Source: Colwellia sp. 12G3 (GTDB lineage: Bacteria; Pseudomonadota; Gammaproteobacteria; Enterobacterales; Alteromonadaceae). Taken from it: a DNA stretch of 64,000 bases. A model generated the notes under the pieces. That model did no database searches and had not been told where the DNA came from. It saw only the letters and a list, made by a program, of their open reading frames with translations. The stretch is taken from the NCBI RefSeq assembly GCF_002836775.1, contig NZ_PJAQ01000066.1:558001-622000 (forward strand), given 5' to 3'. This document shows positions 54,985 through 64,000 of the stretch, piece after piece; the stretch's first letter is position 1; each line of letters starts with the position of its first letter. A program made the position numbers and the translations under genes.

Positions 54985-57480
54985 ATGAAAAAGCTAGCTC
55001 TCAGTCTTGCTATTATTAGCGCACTTGGTTTAAGTGCCTGTGATAGCGAAACTATCGAAGATGTACAAAAAGAAGTCGCAGAAAATGGTACAGCTGTTAC
55101 CTCCCTTGCACGAGTCGTTTTTGATCCCGGTGCTGCTAAACCACGCTTATCTATCCCTAATGACTTATTATTTTCAGGAACACAAGATGGCACGCTTAAT
55201 TTACCTGTAGCAGATGCAACTGATTTTAGTGATCCAATAGTAGCAATGAGTGCATTGGATGGTTGGTCAACGACAAACCCGTTTGTACTTGCAGTAGATT
55301 TTCCAGCAGGGGCTTCATTAGATGCCGCGAGTGTTTTTGATGGGAATTCTGTAAAAATATATGAAACTTTAATGGGCGGTGCTGCCGGCTGTGAAGCTGT
55401 CCCACGCGGTGCTGCTTGTACGGTTGTTGCTGAATTAACCTTCGGTGTTGATTTTGTTGCGCAAGCTAAAGGCAATAGTATTGCTATTGTGCCGATGAAG
55501 CCGTTAAAAGGTAAAACCACTTATGTGGTTGCGTTAACCAATAACCTGAAGGATAGTAATGGTAAATCAGTTGCTGCTTCAATAACCTATGATCTTGTTC
55601 GACAAGATATAACGACTAATCCATTGGCAACAGCAAGCCAATTACAACTTCAAGGCTTAGTAAATAGTTTTGAAAACGCAATTGTTGGTGCAGGCGCTGA
55701 AAAAGATAACTTAATTTATACTTTTGCAATGACAACACAATCGACTACCGATGTATTGTTTACCGTTAAAAGCTTGTTAGCTGCACCTTTAGCACAAGGT
55801 GGTTTACCTCCTATTGTTTCAGTAACAGATACTACAATTACAGTTGCTACAGCTTTTGCTATGCAAGGCATAGTGCTTCCTGATAATTTAAACGCGTTAT
55901 ACTCAACAGCTCAATTATATTCAGGCTCTGTTACGCTACCTTATTATTTAGGTGTGCCGACTCAAGAATTCCCTATGGCACCAGTTACTGATTGGTGGAC
56001 AGCTTTGTGTGACTCAGGTGCTATGTTAGCTGGCTTAGCAGCTGCTAATCCAGGTGCTATACCTGAAGGGCCGTTATCACAATCTGATGGCGTTTGTATG
56101 GCAGTGTCAGAGGCAGGTGGTTTAGCTGCACCAGGTTTACGAGATTTAAGAACCGTGATGCCGTTAGATACAGAACGTAACTTAACCAAATTTAACCCAG
56201 TACCTGAACCAAGCGGTGTAAGTGATATCCCCGGGGTAACAGATCCATCAATTCTCGATGTGCAAATGACCACGCCGGTTATTTCTCCGACAACTGATTA
56301 CGTTCGTTCAACCTTTGGCTTACCTGCGCTAACTGAAATGCCAGCAAATGGCTGGCCAGTAGTTATTATGCAGCATGGTATTACTTCGAAAAAAGAAGAT
56401 ATGCTTGCTATGACAGGTGTTTTATCAGCCTTTGGTTTTGCAACTGTTGCAATTGATCACCCGTTACACGGTAGTCGTGGTTTTGATATAACTGGTCCTG
56501 ATGGTATTCCTGACGGCGTTGATGATATTAACGCTTCTACCGTTTCAGCTACTCATTACATGAACTTAGCTAGTTTACTTACTACACGTGATAATTTACG
56601 TCAGTCAGCAAGTGATATGTTGGGCCTACGTTTAGGTTTAAATGCGGTTGTTGGCGCAAATGTTGATGCGAGTAATGTACACTTTTTAGGTCATTCATTA
56701 GGTGCTATTACAGGAATTAATTTAGTAGCTCTAGCTAATGCACCACTTAACCCTGCGATAGACCCTGCATTCAAAATCACTTCAAATTCACAGGCTATGC
56801 CTGGTGTGATGATCGCAAACTTCTTAATGGAATCAGGTGCTTTTGGTGATGTAATTAAATCGAACTTAGTTTATGGTTCATCTCCTGAGTTTAAAGCTAT
56901 GGTCGATGCAGCGTACCCGCCAGAAAGTGGCGGAGCTTCAGAAGCTGAGTTAGTTGGCGCATATCTAGCCTTTTATGCAGCACTTACTCCTGAGCAACAA
57001 GCAGGTATAAATGGTGTCTTTAGTCAATTTACTTTTGCAGCACAAACAGTTACTGATTCTGGTGATCCAGCTAACTATGCGAGTATTATCCAAGCAACTC
57101 AAACTCCGACTCATTTAATTGAAGTTGTGGGTAATGGTGTCGATAGCAATGGTGTTCAATGCAAAGATATATTAGATACTGATAACTGTTCTGACCAAGT
57201 TATACCTAATACTGTTACAACTACTCCATTTGGTGGCACAGAAGGTGCAATTGCCTTATTAGGTTTACCAAGTGTTAGTAGTACAACCGAAGGCTCTGGT
57301 GCGGTACGTTTTATTTATGGTCATCATGGCTCTATCTTAAGTGCAGCTCCTAACAGTTCTTCTATTCAAGATCCTCTAGTGACTGGTGCAGCCACTCAAG
57401 AGATGCAAGGGCAAGTAGCTGGATTCTTTGCTACTATGGGCCAATTAATTACGGTAACTAATACCGAAATTATTAAATAG
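54985..57480 (+). CDS. VolA/Pla-1-type lipase lipoprotein
   Basis: The 831-residue protein has a lipoprotein signal with lipobox LSAC and Cys19, an N-terminal virulence-factor-lipase domain ('DPGAAKPRLSIPNDLLFSGTQDGTLNLPV'), an Ig-like middle ('PLKGKTTYVVALTNNLKDSNGK') and a C-terminal alpha/beta-hydrolase domain: 'PVVIMQHGITSKKEDM', nucleophile Ser571 in 'LGHSLGAITG', and the His region 'YGHHGSIL'. Vibrio VolA is a surface-exposed lipoprotein that releases fatty acids from lysophospholipids. The PsrA-like palindrome upstream links it to fatty-acid use. Confidence 0.9.
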   Translation: MKKLALSLAIISALGLSACDSETIEDVQKEVAENGTAVTSLARVVFDPGAAKPRLSIPNDLLFSGTQDGTLNLPVADATDFSDPIVAMSALDGWSTTNPFVLAVDFPAGASLDAASVFDGNSVKIYETLMGGAAGCEAVPRGAACTVVAELTFGVDFVAQAKGNSIAIVPMKPLKGKTTYVVALTNNLKDSNGKSVAASITYDLVRQDITTNPLATASQLQLQGLVNSFENAIVGAGAEKDNLIYTFAMTTQSTTDVLFTVKSLLAAPLAQGGLPPIVSVTDTTITVATAFAMQGIVLPDNLNALYSTAQLYSGSVTLPYYLGVPTQEFPMAPVTDWWTALCDSGAMLAGLAAANPGAIPEGPLSQSDGVCMAVSEAGGLAAPGLRDLRTVMPLDTERNLTKFNPVPEPSGVSDIPGVTDPSILDVQMTTPVISPTTDYVRSTFGLPALTEMPANGWPVVIMQHGITSKKEDMLAMTGVLSAFGFATVAIDHPLHGSRGFDITGPDGIPDGVDDINASTVSATHYMNLASLLTTRDNLRQSASDMLGLRLGLNAVVGANVDASNVHFLGHSLGAITGINLVALANAPLNPAIDPAFKITSNSQAMPGVMIANFLMESGAFGDVIKSNLVYGSSPEFKAMVDAAYPPESGGASEAELVGAYLAFYAALTPEQQAGINGVFSQFTFAAQTVTDSGDPANYASIIQATQTPTHLIEVVGNGVDSNGVQCKDILDTDNCSDQVIPNTVTTTPFGGTEGAIALLGLPSVSSTTEGSGAVRFIYGHHGSILSAAPNSSSIQDPLVTGAATQEMQGQVAGFFATMGQLITVTNTEIIK

Positions 57481-57504
57481 CTCCTTTCTAGCTTTTTACT
57501 TTTT

Positions 57505-57529
57505 AAAGCCCTCTTTTGAGGGCTTTTTT
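57505..57529 (+). terminator. Terminator of the lipase gene
   Basis: AAAGCCCTC-TTTT-GAGGGCTTT with a following T-run, 25 bp after the stop. Confidence 0.9.
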
Positions 57530-57637
57530 ATTGCCAAAAATTTCTATTTTCTAACATTGTTTGCAATACAGGAAAATAGTGTAGAATTAGCGCAAATATT
57601 TTATCTACGTTTAACAATCTAATCCTCAGGAGCTCTC

Positions 57638-58687
57638 TTGGAATTTTTATACGAATACGGTTTGTTTTTAGCTAAAGCAATAACGTTTGTTTTGGCCGTA
57701 ATAGCCATTATTATTGCGATTGCGGGTGCTGCGACAAAACAGCAGCACAAAAAAGGTGAGCTTGATATCACCGACTTATCTGAACAGTTTACAGAAACTG
57801 AAGAAGATATTATTCATGCGTTATTGAGCAAGGAAGAATTTAAAGACAAAGAAAAAGCCGATAAAAAACAAGAAAAAGAGCAAGCTAAAGCTGACAAAAA
57901 ATCAGCTAAAGCAGGAGAAGAAAGTCCAGCCAAAAAGGCGCATGTATTTGTTGTTGACTTTAACGGTAGTATTGATGCCAAAGAGGTCAGCTCTTTACGT
58001 GAAGAAGTTTCAGCGATACTTTCGGTGGCAAAACCTGAAGATGAAGTTTTTGTTCGTTTAGAGAGCGGCGGCGGCATGGTGCACGGCTATGGTTTAGCCT
58101 CATCACAACTTGACCGCATTCGCCAACATAATATTCCACTAACAGTATCGGTAGATAAAGTCGCTGCTAGCGGTGGTTACATGATGGCTTGTGTAGCAAA
58201 CAATATTATAGCAGCACCTTTTGCCATTCTAGGCTCTATTGGTGTTATTGCTCAAGTCCCAAACTTTAATAAACTACTTAAGAAACATGATATCGACTTT
58301 GAACAATTTACTGCGGGCGAATTTAAACGCACAGTAACTATGTTTGGTGAAAACACTGAAAAGGGTAAAGAAAAATTCATCGAAGAGCTGGAAGAAACGC
58401 ACGTTTTATTCAAAAACTTTGTTAGTGAGCGTAGACCAAGTTTAGATATGGCAAAGGTAGCAACTGGTGAGCATTGGTTTGGTACAACAGCGCTAGAACT
58501 TGGTCTCGTTGATAGTATTCAAACCAGTGATGATTACTTACAAGGCAAAAGTAAAAGCCATAAAGTCGTTGCTATTAAGTATGAAGTGAAAAAAGGCTTA
58601 GCTGAAAAATTCTCTAGAGCAGCTTCACTGTCAGCTGAAAGCTTTTTAGGCAAGTTATTACAACGCAATAATATCTTCCCTGGTTAG
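57638..58687 (+). CDS. sohB: Protease SohB (S49 family)
   Basis: SohB is an inner-membrane serine protease related to SppA. The 349-residue protein starts at TTG 57638 with CAGGAG upstream. It has one N-terminal helix ('ITFVLAVIAIIIAIAGAA'), a charged Lys/Glu linker, then the S49 domain: 'VFVVDFNGSIDA', nucleophile Ser in 'VDKVAASGGYMMACVAN' and the catalytic Lys in 'AGEFKRTVTMFGEN'. 'NIIAAPFAILGSIGVIAQ' is also conserved. Confidence 0.96.
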   Translation: MEFLYEYGLFLAKAITFVLAVIAIIIAIAGAATKQQHKKGELDITDLSEQFTETEEDIIHALLSKEEFKDKEKADKKQEKEQAKADKKSAKAGEESPAKKAHVFVVDFNGSIDAKEVSSLREEVSAILSVAKPEDEVFVRLESGGGMVHGYGLASSQLDRIRQHNIPLTVSVDKVAASGGYMMACVANNIIAAPFAILGSIGVIAQVPNFNKLLKKHDIDFEQFTAGEFKRTVTMFGENTEKGKEKFIEELEETHVLFKNFVSERRPSLDMAKVATGEHWFGTTALELGLVDSIQTSDDYLQGKSKSHKVVAIKYEVKKGLAEKFSRAASLSAESFLGKLLQRNNIFPG

Positions 58688-58771
58688 TCGTTGGTTAATT
58701 AACGGGTAACCGCAACAGCTTGAATGCATAGTTACTTCAGTTCATACAAGTAATCCAGTTGAATATAAAAT

Positions 58772-58810
58772 AAAAAAGCCTTACTGAGTTAACTCAGCAA
58801 GGCTTTTTTT
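58772..58810. terminator. Bidirectional terminator
   Basis: AAAAAAGCCTT-A-CTGAGTT pairs with AACTCAG-C-AAGGCTTTTTT between convergent sohB and the symporter gene. Confidence 0.9.
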
Positions 58811-58841
58811 GTTCTGCAATAGCTAGCTATATTAAGAGGTG

Positions 58842-60203
58842 TTAATTATCTTTTAGGTGCTTAAAGTCGATATCTTCAATGTTATGACCAGCTTGTGGGT
58901 CAAGATACATTTCATTATCAAATTGATCTTCACTCTTGGCAACTACGATACTCACCATACTATCGCCAGTAACATTCACTGCGGTACGTGTCATATCAAG
59001 TAATCTATCAACACCAATAATCAGCGCAATACCTTCAACAGGTAAGCCTACTTGCTCTAATACCATGGCTAACATAATTAAGCCCACTCCTGGCACACCA
59101 GCGGTACCTATAGAAGCAAGGGTTGCGGTAAGAACAACGGTTAAGTAGTCAGCTAGCGTTAAATCTTGGGTAAAGACCTGCGCTATAAATACTGTGGCCA
59201 CACCTTGCATGATTGCTGTCCCATCCATATTAATGGTGGCGCCCAGTGGCACAGTAAATGAAGCAATAGAGTTTTTAACACCCATCTTCTTCGTTGCTGT
59301 TTCTAAAGTGACAGGAATGGTTGCATTAGAGCTAGCGGTGGAAAAAGCAAAAATAGCAGCATCGCGCATTTTCTTTAAAAAGATTAATGGGTTTAAACCG
59401 GTAAATAATTTTAAAATAATAGGATAAGTCACTAAGGCATGAATAATAAGTACAAAAAATACTACTAAGAAATATTCAATTAAATTACCAAAGGTAGTTA
59501 GTGAAACCGTGGTAAATAATGTTGCCAATAAGGCAAATACTCCATAAGGGGCAATATTCATCAAGATAGTTACCAGACGCATGATTACTTCACTTAAATC
59601 TTCAAATAATGTAGCAACACGCTCACCAGCTTTTCCTGAGAGAGCGATAGCAATACCGAACAGTAATGCAAAAACGATTACTTGCAGCATATTTCCTTGT
59701 GCGAATGATTCAAAAGGATTAGTTGGGAACATTTGAATAATTACTTGCGCTAAAGAAGGAGCTTCTCTACCAGAAAAACTACTGTTAGCAACCATATTCA
59801 CCCCTTCGCCCGGAGCAATGATAAGGGCAATAAAAATAGCAAAGCTAATAGCTATAGCTGTAGTAGCAAGATATAACGCGACGGCTTTACCACCGATACG
59901 GCCAAGCTTGCTGGTATCTTTCAACGAACATACCCCACAAACAAGCGATACAAAAACAAGTGGTACAACCAACATACGTAAACTGGCCATAAAAACTTGG
60001 CCAATAACCTCTAAGATACCATCTACAAAAAAGCCTTTTAGAGACAGCTCAAATAGATAGAGGTTGATAACTTTGTCTGAGCCATTAGGCATCAGCCATT
60101 GTAAAAATGTACCTAATAAAATACCGGCAACCATACCGATAACAATACGGCTGGTTAAACTGGCTTTATTTGGGGTCGGGGAAGTCGTTTTATCAATTGT
60201 CAT
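58842..60203 (-). CDS. Dicarboxylate/amino acid:cation symporter (DAACS)
   Basis: The 453-residue membrane protein shows the DAACS/GltP signatures: 'FSTASSNATIPVTLE' (the serine-rich hairpin HP1), 'TINMDGTAIMQGVATVFIAQ' (NMDGT sodium/substrate site), 'GTAGVPGVGLIMLAMVLEQVGLPVEG' (HP2) and 'DRLLDMTRTAVNVTGD', whose Asp and Arg contact the acidic substrate. The C-terminal Arg favours glutamate/aspartate or C4-dicarboxylates; Na+ coupling is likely from the motif. It is monocistronic. Confidence 0.93.
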   Translation of the reverse strand: MTIDKTTSPTPNKASLTSRIVIGMVAGILLGTFLQWLMPNGSDKVINLYLFELSLKGFFVDGILEVIGQVFMASLRMLVVPLVFVSLVCGVCSLKDTSKLGRIGGKAVALYLATTAIAISFAIFIALIIAPGEGVNMVANSSFSGREAPSLAQVIIQMFPTNPFESFAQGNMLQVIVFALLFGIAIALSGKAGERVATLFEDLSEVIMRLVTILMNIAPYGVFALLATLFTTVSLTTFGNLIEYFLVVFFVLIIHALVTYPIILKLFTGLNPLIFLKKMRDAAIFAFSTASSNATIPVTLETATKKMGVKNSIASFTVPLGATINMDGTAIMQGVATVFIAQVFTQDLTLADYLTVVLTATLASIGTAGVPGVGLIMLAMVLEQVGLPVEGIALIIGVDRLLDMTRTAVNVTGDSMVSIVVAKSEDQFDNEMYLDPQAGHNIEDIDFKHLKDN

Positions 60204-60468
60204 AGGGTCTATGTTACTTCAGCTAGGTTGTAAGTTAAGTTGTAATTATTATACATATATTACACATCCGAGTTCAGCGTTAAGGTTAGCAATAATTACC
60301 TAGATTAAAAACTACTTTATTTTTACTGTTTTTCACGAAGTCATAAGTAAAAAACACTTAACTAAGTAAATGTTTGTAATTATTTTTTAATAAGCAGTAC
60401 CTTTTTGTTATTTATCAGTTAATATGGTTTATTAAGTATATTTATAAAAAGAAACTGAGGATGCTTTA

Positions 60469-63096
60469 ATGCAGTTACTTCGACGTATAAGTTTTACCCT
60501 GTTATTGATGTCAATGATGACACTTGTAGCTTGTGGTGATGGAGATGGTGATCTAACAGGTGGTGATGGCGGAGGCGATACGCCTGATGCAGTCACTTTA
60601 ACGGTAACCAAATCTGATGGTGATTTATCTGCAGCAAATGATATTACGGTTTTTGCAACTGTTTTAGATAATGGAAGTGCCGTAGTTAATAAAACGGTTA
60701 CCTTTACCTTAGCCGTTGAAGGCTCTGCTACATTCGACCCTGTTGCAGGTACAGCGACAACCGATGCAAATGGTATTGCAAGCATAACTGTAAAAGTAAC
60801 CGATATGAAAGGCTCGGTAAATGTCATTGCTACCTATGAAAGTGCTACAGATAATATTAGCTTTGATAGTGCCGGAGATGGTGACGGTGATGTATCTAAC
60901 TTAATTAAGATCTCCATTGCTAAGTCAGAGGGCGATTTGTCTGCAGATAATAGTATTATTATTTCTGCAAGTTACTTATCAGTAAGTACTGGTGAAGGCG
61001 TAGAAGGTGAACTTATTACCTTTACTTTGAATGATCCTGCAATGGCAACGTTTGACCCCGCTATAGGTACTGCAGTTACTGATGCTTCGGGTGTAGCGCA
61101 GATTACAGTTAAAGTTACGGATGTCGCTGGTGGTGTTGAAGTTACAGCTACTGTTGGTAAAGTTACAGATTCTGCTTCTACTTCTATCGGTTTTACGAGT
61201 ATCGGTGATGGGGTTAAAGTAATAGTAGGAGAGCCGAAAGCTGCTTCGATTAACTTATTTGCCAGTACACAGCAACTTGCTTCAAGTGGTTCGCAATCTA
61301 TTGAATTGACCGCTATTGCTAAAGATGTAAATAATAATTTGCTCGAAGGAGTAACTATTCAATTTTCACCAAGTTCGGGTGAGCTAGGAAACATACTTGA
61401 TGAAAATGGGGAAAGTTCAGATGTCACTGGTCCAGATGGTAAAGTGATCAAAAAGTTATCTACTCAAATTAACCCTAGCAATAGAATTATTACAGTAACA
61501 GTAACGAGTGGGGATATTACCGATTCGTTAGATATCGAAGTGGTTGGAACAACATTGACTCTTACTGGTTCGGCTTCTTTGGCACTAAATGATGCAGCTA
61601 CTTATATAATTAATGTTTTAGACTCAGATGGTAATGGCGTAGCTAAAACAGACGTCGCGATATCATTATCTGATACAGGTACCGCTGAAATCACTATTCC
61701 TACCATGGTAACCACAGATTCAGAAGGTCAAGCTACGTTAGGAGTAACTGGTACCAGTGGTGGTACAAATACTATTATTATTGCCGCATTAGGCGCTACG
61801 GCAAGCCAAAATGTATCAGTGCAATCTGACTCATTCTTGTTTACTAGTTTTAGTAACGGCGTTGATACTATTAATCCATCAAACACCCCTGTTATTCCTG
61901 ATGTTTCGTTAGCACAAACGGCTACAGTAACACTGACTTGGCAAAGAGATGGGGTAATAGTAGCAGATGGCACAGCTGTAACCTTTACCACAACTCGTGG
62001 TGTTTTATTAGGTGCCTCGTCGGGTACAACAGTTGATGGCAAGGTGAGTATATCCTTAACTTCAACGGATGCTGGCAAGGCTTTAGTTACTTTTGTTGGA
62101 AAAGATAGTGTTAATGGAAATGCAATTGAGCTAACTAATTATCTAGAATTTGAATTTTTTGCTGACAGTGCTGCAACGATTAAAGCGCAAGCGTCACCCA
62201 ATTCAATTGGTCCAAATGAGCAGACTTCGACAATTTCTGTTGTGGTTAAAGACGCTAACGGTAATCTGGTTAAGAATAAAAAAATCAAGTTCGTATTAAC
62301 TGATATTAGTGGTGGTGCAATATCTCCTGCAACTGCGGTAACTAATAGTAGCGGTACTGCTTCAACAATTTATACCTCTAACAGTACTTCCGCCAAAGAT
62401 GCAGTAGTAATTACCGCTATTGTGGAAGATGATACTGACATATTCGATACTGTTAATTTAACCGTATCTGGTCGTGAATTATTTATTTCATTAGGTACGG
62501 GTAATGAATTAGAAGAGCTAGGCACTACTGATTATGTAAAAGAGTATTCTGTCTTTGTTACCGATGCAGAATCAAATGCTGTTGAGAATGTTGCATTAAC
62601 AGTATCAGCGATTCCAAAAAGCTATTACAAAGGCTTCTGGATGCCAACTTTTGATGGTGATGAGTTTGTTGTTTGGTTAGCTTCTGGTGTCGGCTCTCTC
62701 CCATCAATGGCTGTTTGGAACGCACCTACTAAATGCAGTAATGAAGATGTTAACTTCAATGGTATTTTAGATGATGGCGAAGACTTTAATAATGATGGTG
62801 AGCTAACGCCGGGCAATATAGTGTCAGTCAGTGGTACATTTGTTACAGATGCTGATGGTCGCTCAGTCATTAGAGTTATTTATCCACAAAGTTATGCCCA
62901 TTGGGTTGATACTAAGCTCATTGTTTCAGGTAAAGTGACGGGAAGTGAAAGTTCTACTCAAACTATATTTACCTTGCCAGTATTATCTGCTCATGTTAAT
63001 ACTGAAAAAGTAATTCCCCCTACTCAAGCCATTGGAACCATTGGCCCATTTGGAATGCTTGCCGATTGTGCTCTTAATATTGAAAATGAAGGTTAA
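60469..63096 (+). CDS. Ig-like (Big_1) repeat surface lipoprotein
   Basis: The 875-residue protein has a lipoprotein signal (lipobox LVAC), a Gly/Asp-rich linker, then a series of bacterial Ig-like domain 1 repeats of about 100 residues. The first two are near copies ('SDGDLSAANDI...TATTDANGIASITVKVTD' and 'SEGDLSADNSI...TAVTDASGVAQITVKVTD'). Near residues 760-785 is an Asp/Asn-rich Ca-binding-like loop ('DVNFNGILDDGEDFNNDGE'). Such intimin/invasin-related repeats usually extend a protein from the surface; no ligand or partner gene is visible. It may be an adhesin or a structural lipoprotein. Confidence 0.88.
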   Translation: MQLLRRISFTLLLMSMMTLVACGDGDGDLTGGDGGGDTPDAVTLTVTKSDGDLSAANDITVFATVLDNGSAVVNKTVTFTLAVEGSATFDPVAGTATTDANGIASITVKVTDMKGSVNVIATYESATDNISFDSAGDGDGDVSNLIKISIAKSEGDLSADNSIIISASYLSVSTGEGVEGELITFTLNDPAMATFDPAIGTAVTDASGVAQITVKVTDVAGGVEVTATVGKVTDSASTSIGFTSIGDGVKVIVGEPKAASINLFASTQQLASSGSQSIELTAIAKDVNNNLLEGVTIQFSPSSGELGNILDENGESSDVTGPDGKVIKKLSTQINPSNRIITVTVTSGDITDSLDIEVVGTTLTLTGSASLALNDAATYIINVLDSDGNGVAKTDVAISLSDTGTAEITIPTMVTTDSEGQATLGVTGTSGGTNTIIIAALGATASQNVSVQSDSFLFTSFSNGVDTINPSNTPVIPDVSLAQTATVTLTWQRDGVIVADGTAVTFTTTRGVLLGASSGTTVDGKVSISLTSTDAGKALVTFVGKDSVNGNAIELTNYLEFEFFADSAATIKAQASPNSIGPNEQTSTISVVVKDANGNLVKNKKIKFVLTDISGGAISPATAVTNSSGTASTIYTSNSTSAKDAVVITAIVEDDTDIFDTVNLTVSGRELFISLGTGNELEELGTTDYVKEYSVFVTDAESNAVENVALTVSAIPKSYYKGFWMPTFDGDEFVVWLASGVGSLPSMAVWNAPTKCSNEDVNFNGILDDGEDFNNDGELTPGNIVSVSGTFVTDADGRSVIRVIYPQSYAHWVDTKLIVSGKVTGSESSTQTIFTLPVLSAHVNTEKVIPPTQAIGTIGPFGMLADCALNIENEG

Positions 63097-63121
63097 CGTT
63101 AAGTTATATTAACTTTGCAAT

Positions 63122-63147
63122 AAAAAGGCTCCTAAGGAGCCTTTTTT
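63122..63147. terminator. Bidirectional terminator
   Basis: AAAAAGGCTCC-TAA-GGAGCCTTTTTT between convergent Ig-repeat and ureohydrolase genes; T-runs on both strands. Confidence 0.9.
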
Positions 63148-63179
63148 ATATGTTCTTGTATTTTAATGAAACTTACTGA

Positions 63180-64000
63180 TTACTTAGCCATCTCTTTAAG
63201 CAAAAATGCTGAAATATCCGCGCCTACTTTTAAGGTTTTCTCTTGTCCTGCTACCCCTTGACCACAACTGTCAGTAAATGGGGCTATCTCCATCATATCA
63301 GCACCTGTTATAGGGTACTTAGCAGCTAAAGCGCGCAAGATATCCATGGCATCATCTGGCATTAAACCATCAGGCTCAGGTGTACCTGTAGCACAAGCAA
63401 AACTGTCATCAATGGCATCTATATCAAAACTGACATACAGTTCGTCAATATTTTCATCCCTAAGTTGGGCGAAAATGTTTTCTATCGTTTGGTCAATACC
63501 CTGTGCTTTAATATCTTTTGCCCAATGCTGTCTAACGCCAAATGTCTCTTCCCAGTGACTTTGTGGTCTGCCGCTAGAGCGAATACCCACTTGAATTAGA
63601 TGATGTTTCTCATGTAGGTCATCTAATATGTGTGTGCACCAAGAGCCGAAACATAAATCAATACCTAAACGTTCAACCAATAAGTCGGTATGAGCATCAA
63701 AGTGTATTATTGCCGCGCGCTTACCTTGTTGTTTTTTAGCTTGCAAATAAGCTTTAGTTAAGGGGTAACTAACACTGTGATCACCACCAATGCCAAAAAT
63801 ACCTTTGTCAGGGAATTCTGCGTAGAAGTCATGTAAAACATCTTCTGTAATACTTAATGGGCTGATAGGGTAGTTACTATGTTCATCTTGATATAAGGCT
63901 TTTTTACAGTTAGCTATAGTCGCATCATTTAGATATTTATCAGATAATAAGTGTGGAATTACTCGAACATCACCTAAATCAAATGCGGTTAACTCAGGAT
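63180..64000 (-). CDS. Ureohydrolase (arginase/agmatinase/formiminoglutamase family), 5' end outside window
   Basis: The frame stays open on the minus strand from the stop at 63180 to the window edge, so the gene is truncated by the window, not by mutation; at least 273 residues are present. The manganese motifs are 'GIGGDHSVSYP' (upstream of 63746), 'IIHFDAHTDLL' and 'VSFDIDAIDDSFA', with 'GTPEPDGL' and 'MMEIAP'. The enzyme hydrolyses a guanidino compound, releasing urea or formamide. Which substrate (arginine, agmatine, formiminoglutamate) cannot be decided without neighbours such as hut or spe genes. Confidence 0.92.
   Translation of the reverse strand, partial: PELTAFDLGDVRVIPHLLSDKYLNDATIANCKKALYQDEHSNYPISPLSITEDVLHDFYAEFPDKGIFGIGGDHSVSYPLTKAYLQAKKQQGKRAAIIHFDAHTDLLVERLGIDLCFGSWCTHILDDLHEKHHLIQVGIRSSGRPQSHWEETFGVRQHWAKDIKAQGIDQTIENIFAQLRDENIDELYVSFDIDAIDDSFACATGTPEPDGLMPDDAMDILRALAAKYPITGADMMEIAPFTDSCGQGVAGQEKTLKVGADISAFLLKEMAK

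Noticed and set aside
54963..55520. 185-residue minus-strand frame inside the lipase gene
   Set aside because: It is the antisense of the lipase N-terminal region; low-complexity Ser/Ala/Pro product with no domain.
1..64000. Search for tRNA, rRNA, CRISPR, prophage, transposase or defence genes
   Set aside because: None seen: no cloverleaf ending in CCA, no regularly spaced direct repeats, no phage or recombinase domains.

Overview
The window looks like a chromosomal segment of a cold-adapted marine gammaproteobacterium of the order Alteromonadales, closest in flavour to Colwellia or Thalassotalea. The reasons are the low G+C, protein sequences close to E. coli and Shewanella orthologues, conserved gammaproteobacterial gene blocks (suhB / trmJ-cysE-isc-hsc-fdx and murJ / ribF-ileS-lspA-fkpB) and frequent TTG starts. 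The genus is inference. I found no tRNA, rRNA, CRISPR array, prophage or transposase gene.

Layout. 1-2.9 kb: the 3' part of a RhlE-type RNA helicase, then cobA and suhB on the minus strand. 3.2-10.9 kb: trmJ, cysE and the iron-sulfur assembly operon iscR-iscS-iscU-iscA-hscB-hscA-fdx, preceded by three IscR-like sites. 11-13.7 kb: a LysE-type exporter, a VF530 protein, a gene-poor stretch, an unusually GC-rich CBS-domain gene and a MITE-like element. 13.7-20.5 kb: a U32 'peptidase', a GST, a NUDIX hydrolase, a small XRE regulator with a membrane partner behind a symmetric operator, a lone receiver protein and an unknown lipoprotein. 20.6-26.4 kb: a vitamin B12 uptake block on the minus strand, btuD-btuC-cobO-btuF-btuB, with one cobalamin riboswitch before btuD and another before btuB. 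26.7-28 kb: two bacterioferritin subunits with complementary active sites, then the divergent bacterioferritin-associated ferredoxin with a Fur box.

28-42 kb: a solute-binding-like protein, an M13 peptidase, a ThrE-type exporter, a 57-residue membrane protein not normally called by gene finders, a four-gene set that looks like oxidative sugar-acid breakdown (class II aldolase, enolase-superfamily dehydratase, lactonase-like amidohydrolase, SDR), DUF3010, an acyl-CoA dehydrogenase and an M49-like lipoprotein peptidase. 42-50 kb: rpsT, murJ, ribF, ileS, lspA, fkpB and tsaB. 50-64 kb: an M50-like protein, an alpha/beta hydrolase, fadD, a YciK-type SDR, a large VolA-like lipase lipoprotein, sohB, a dicarboxylate/amino-acid symporter, an Ig-repeat surface lipoprotein and a ureohydrolase that runs off the right edge.

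How parts work together. Iron, Fe-S, heme-type cofactors and B12 are a recurrent theme: IscR sites, a Fur box and two B12 riboswitches are visible. Palindromes with the PsrA-type core CAAAC-N4-GTTTG precede both the acyl-CoA dehydrogenase and the VolA-like lipase, suggesting that lipid release at the surface and beta-oxidation are co-regulated. No single block is an obviously new system. The best leads are the PsrA-like regulon, the SuhB metal-ligand substitution, the XRE/membrane module, the MITE and GC-rich CBS gene, and the small membrane ORF.
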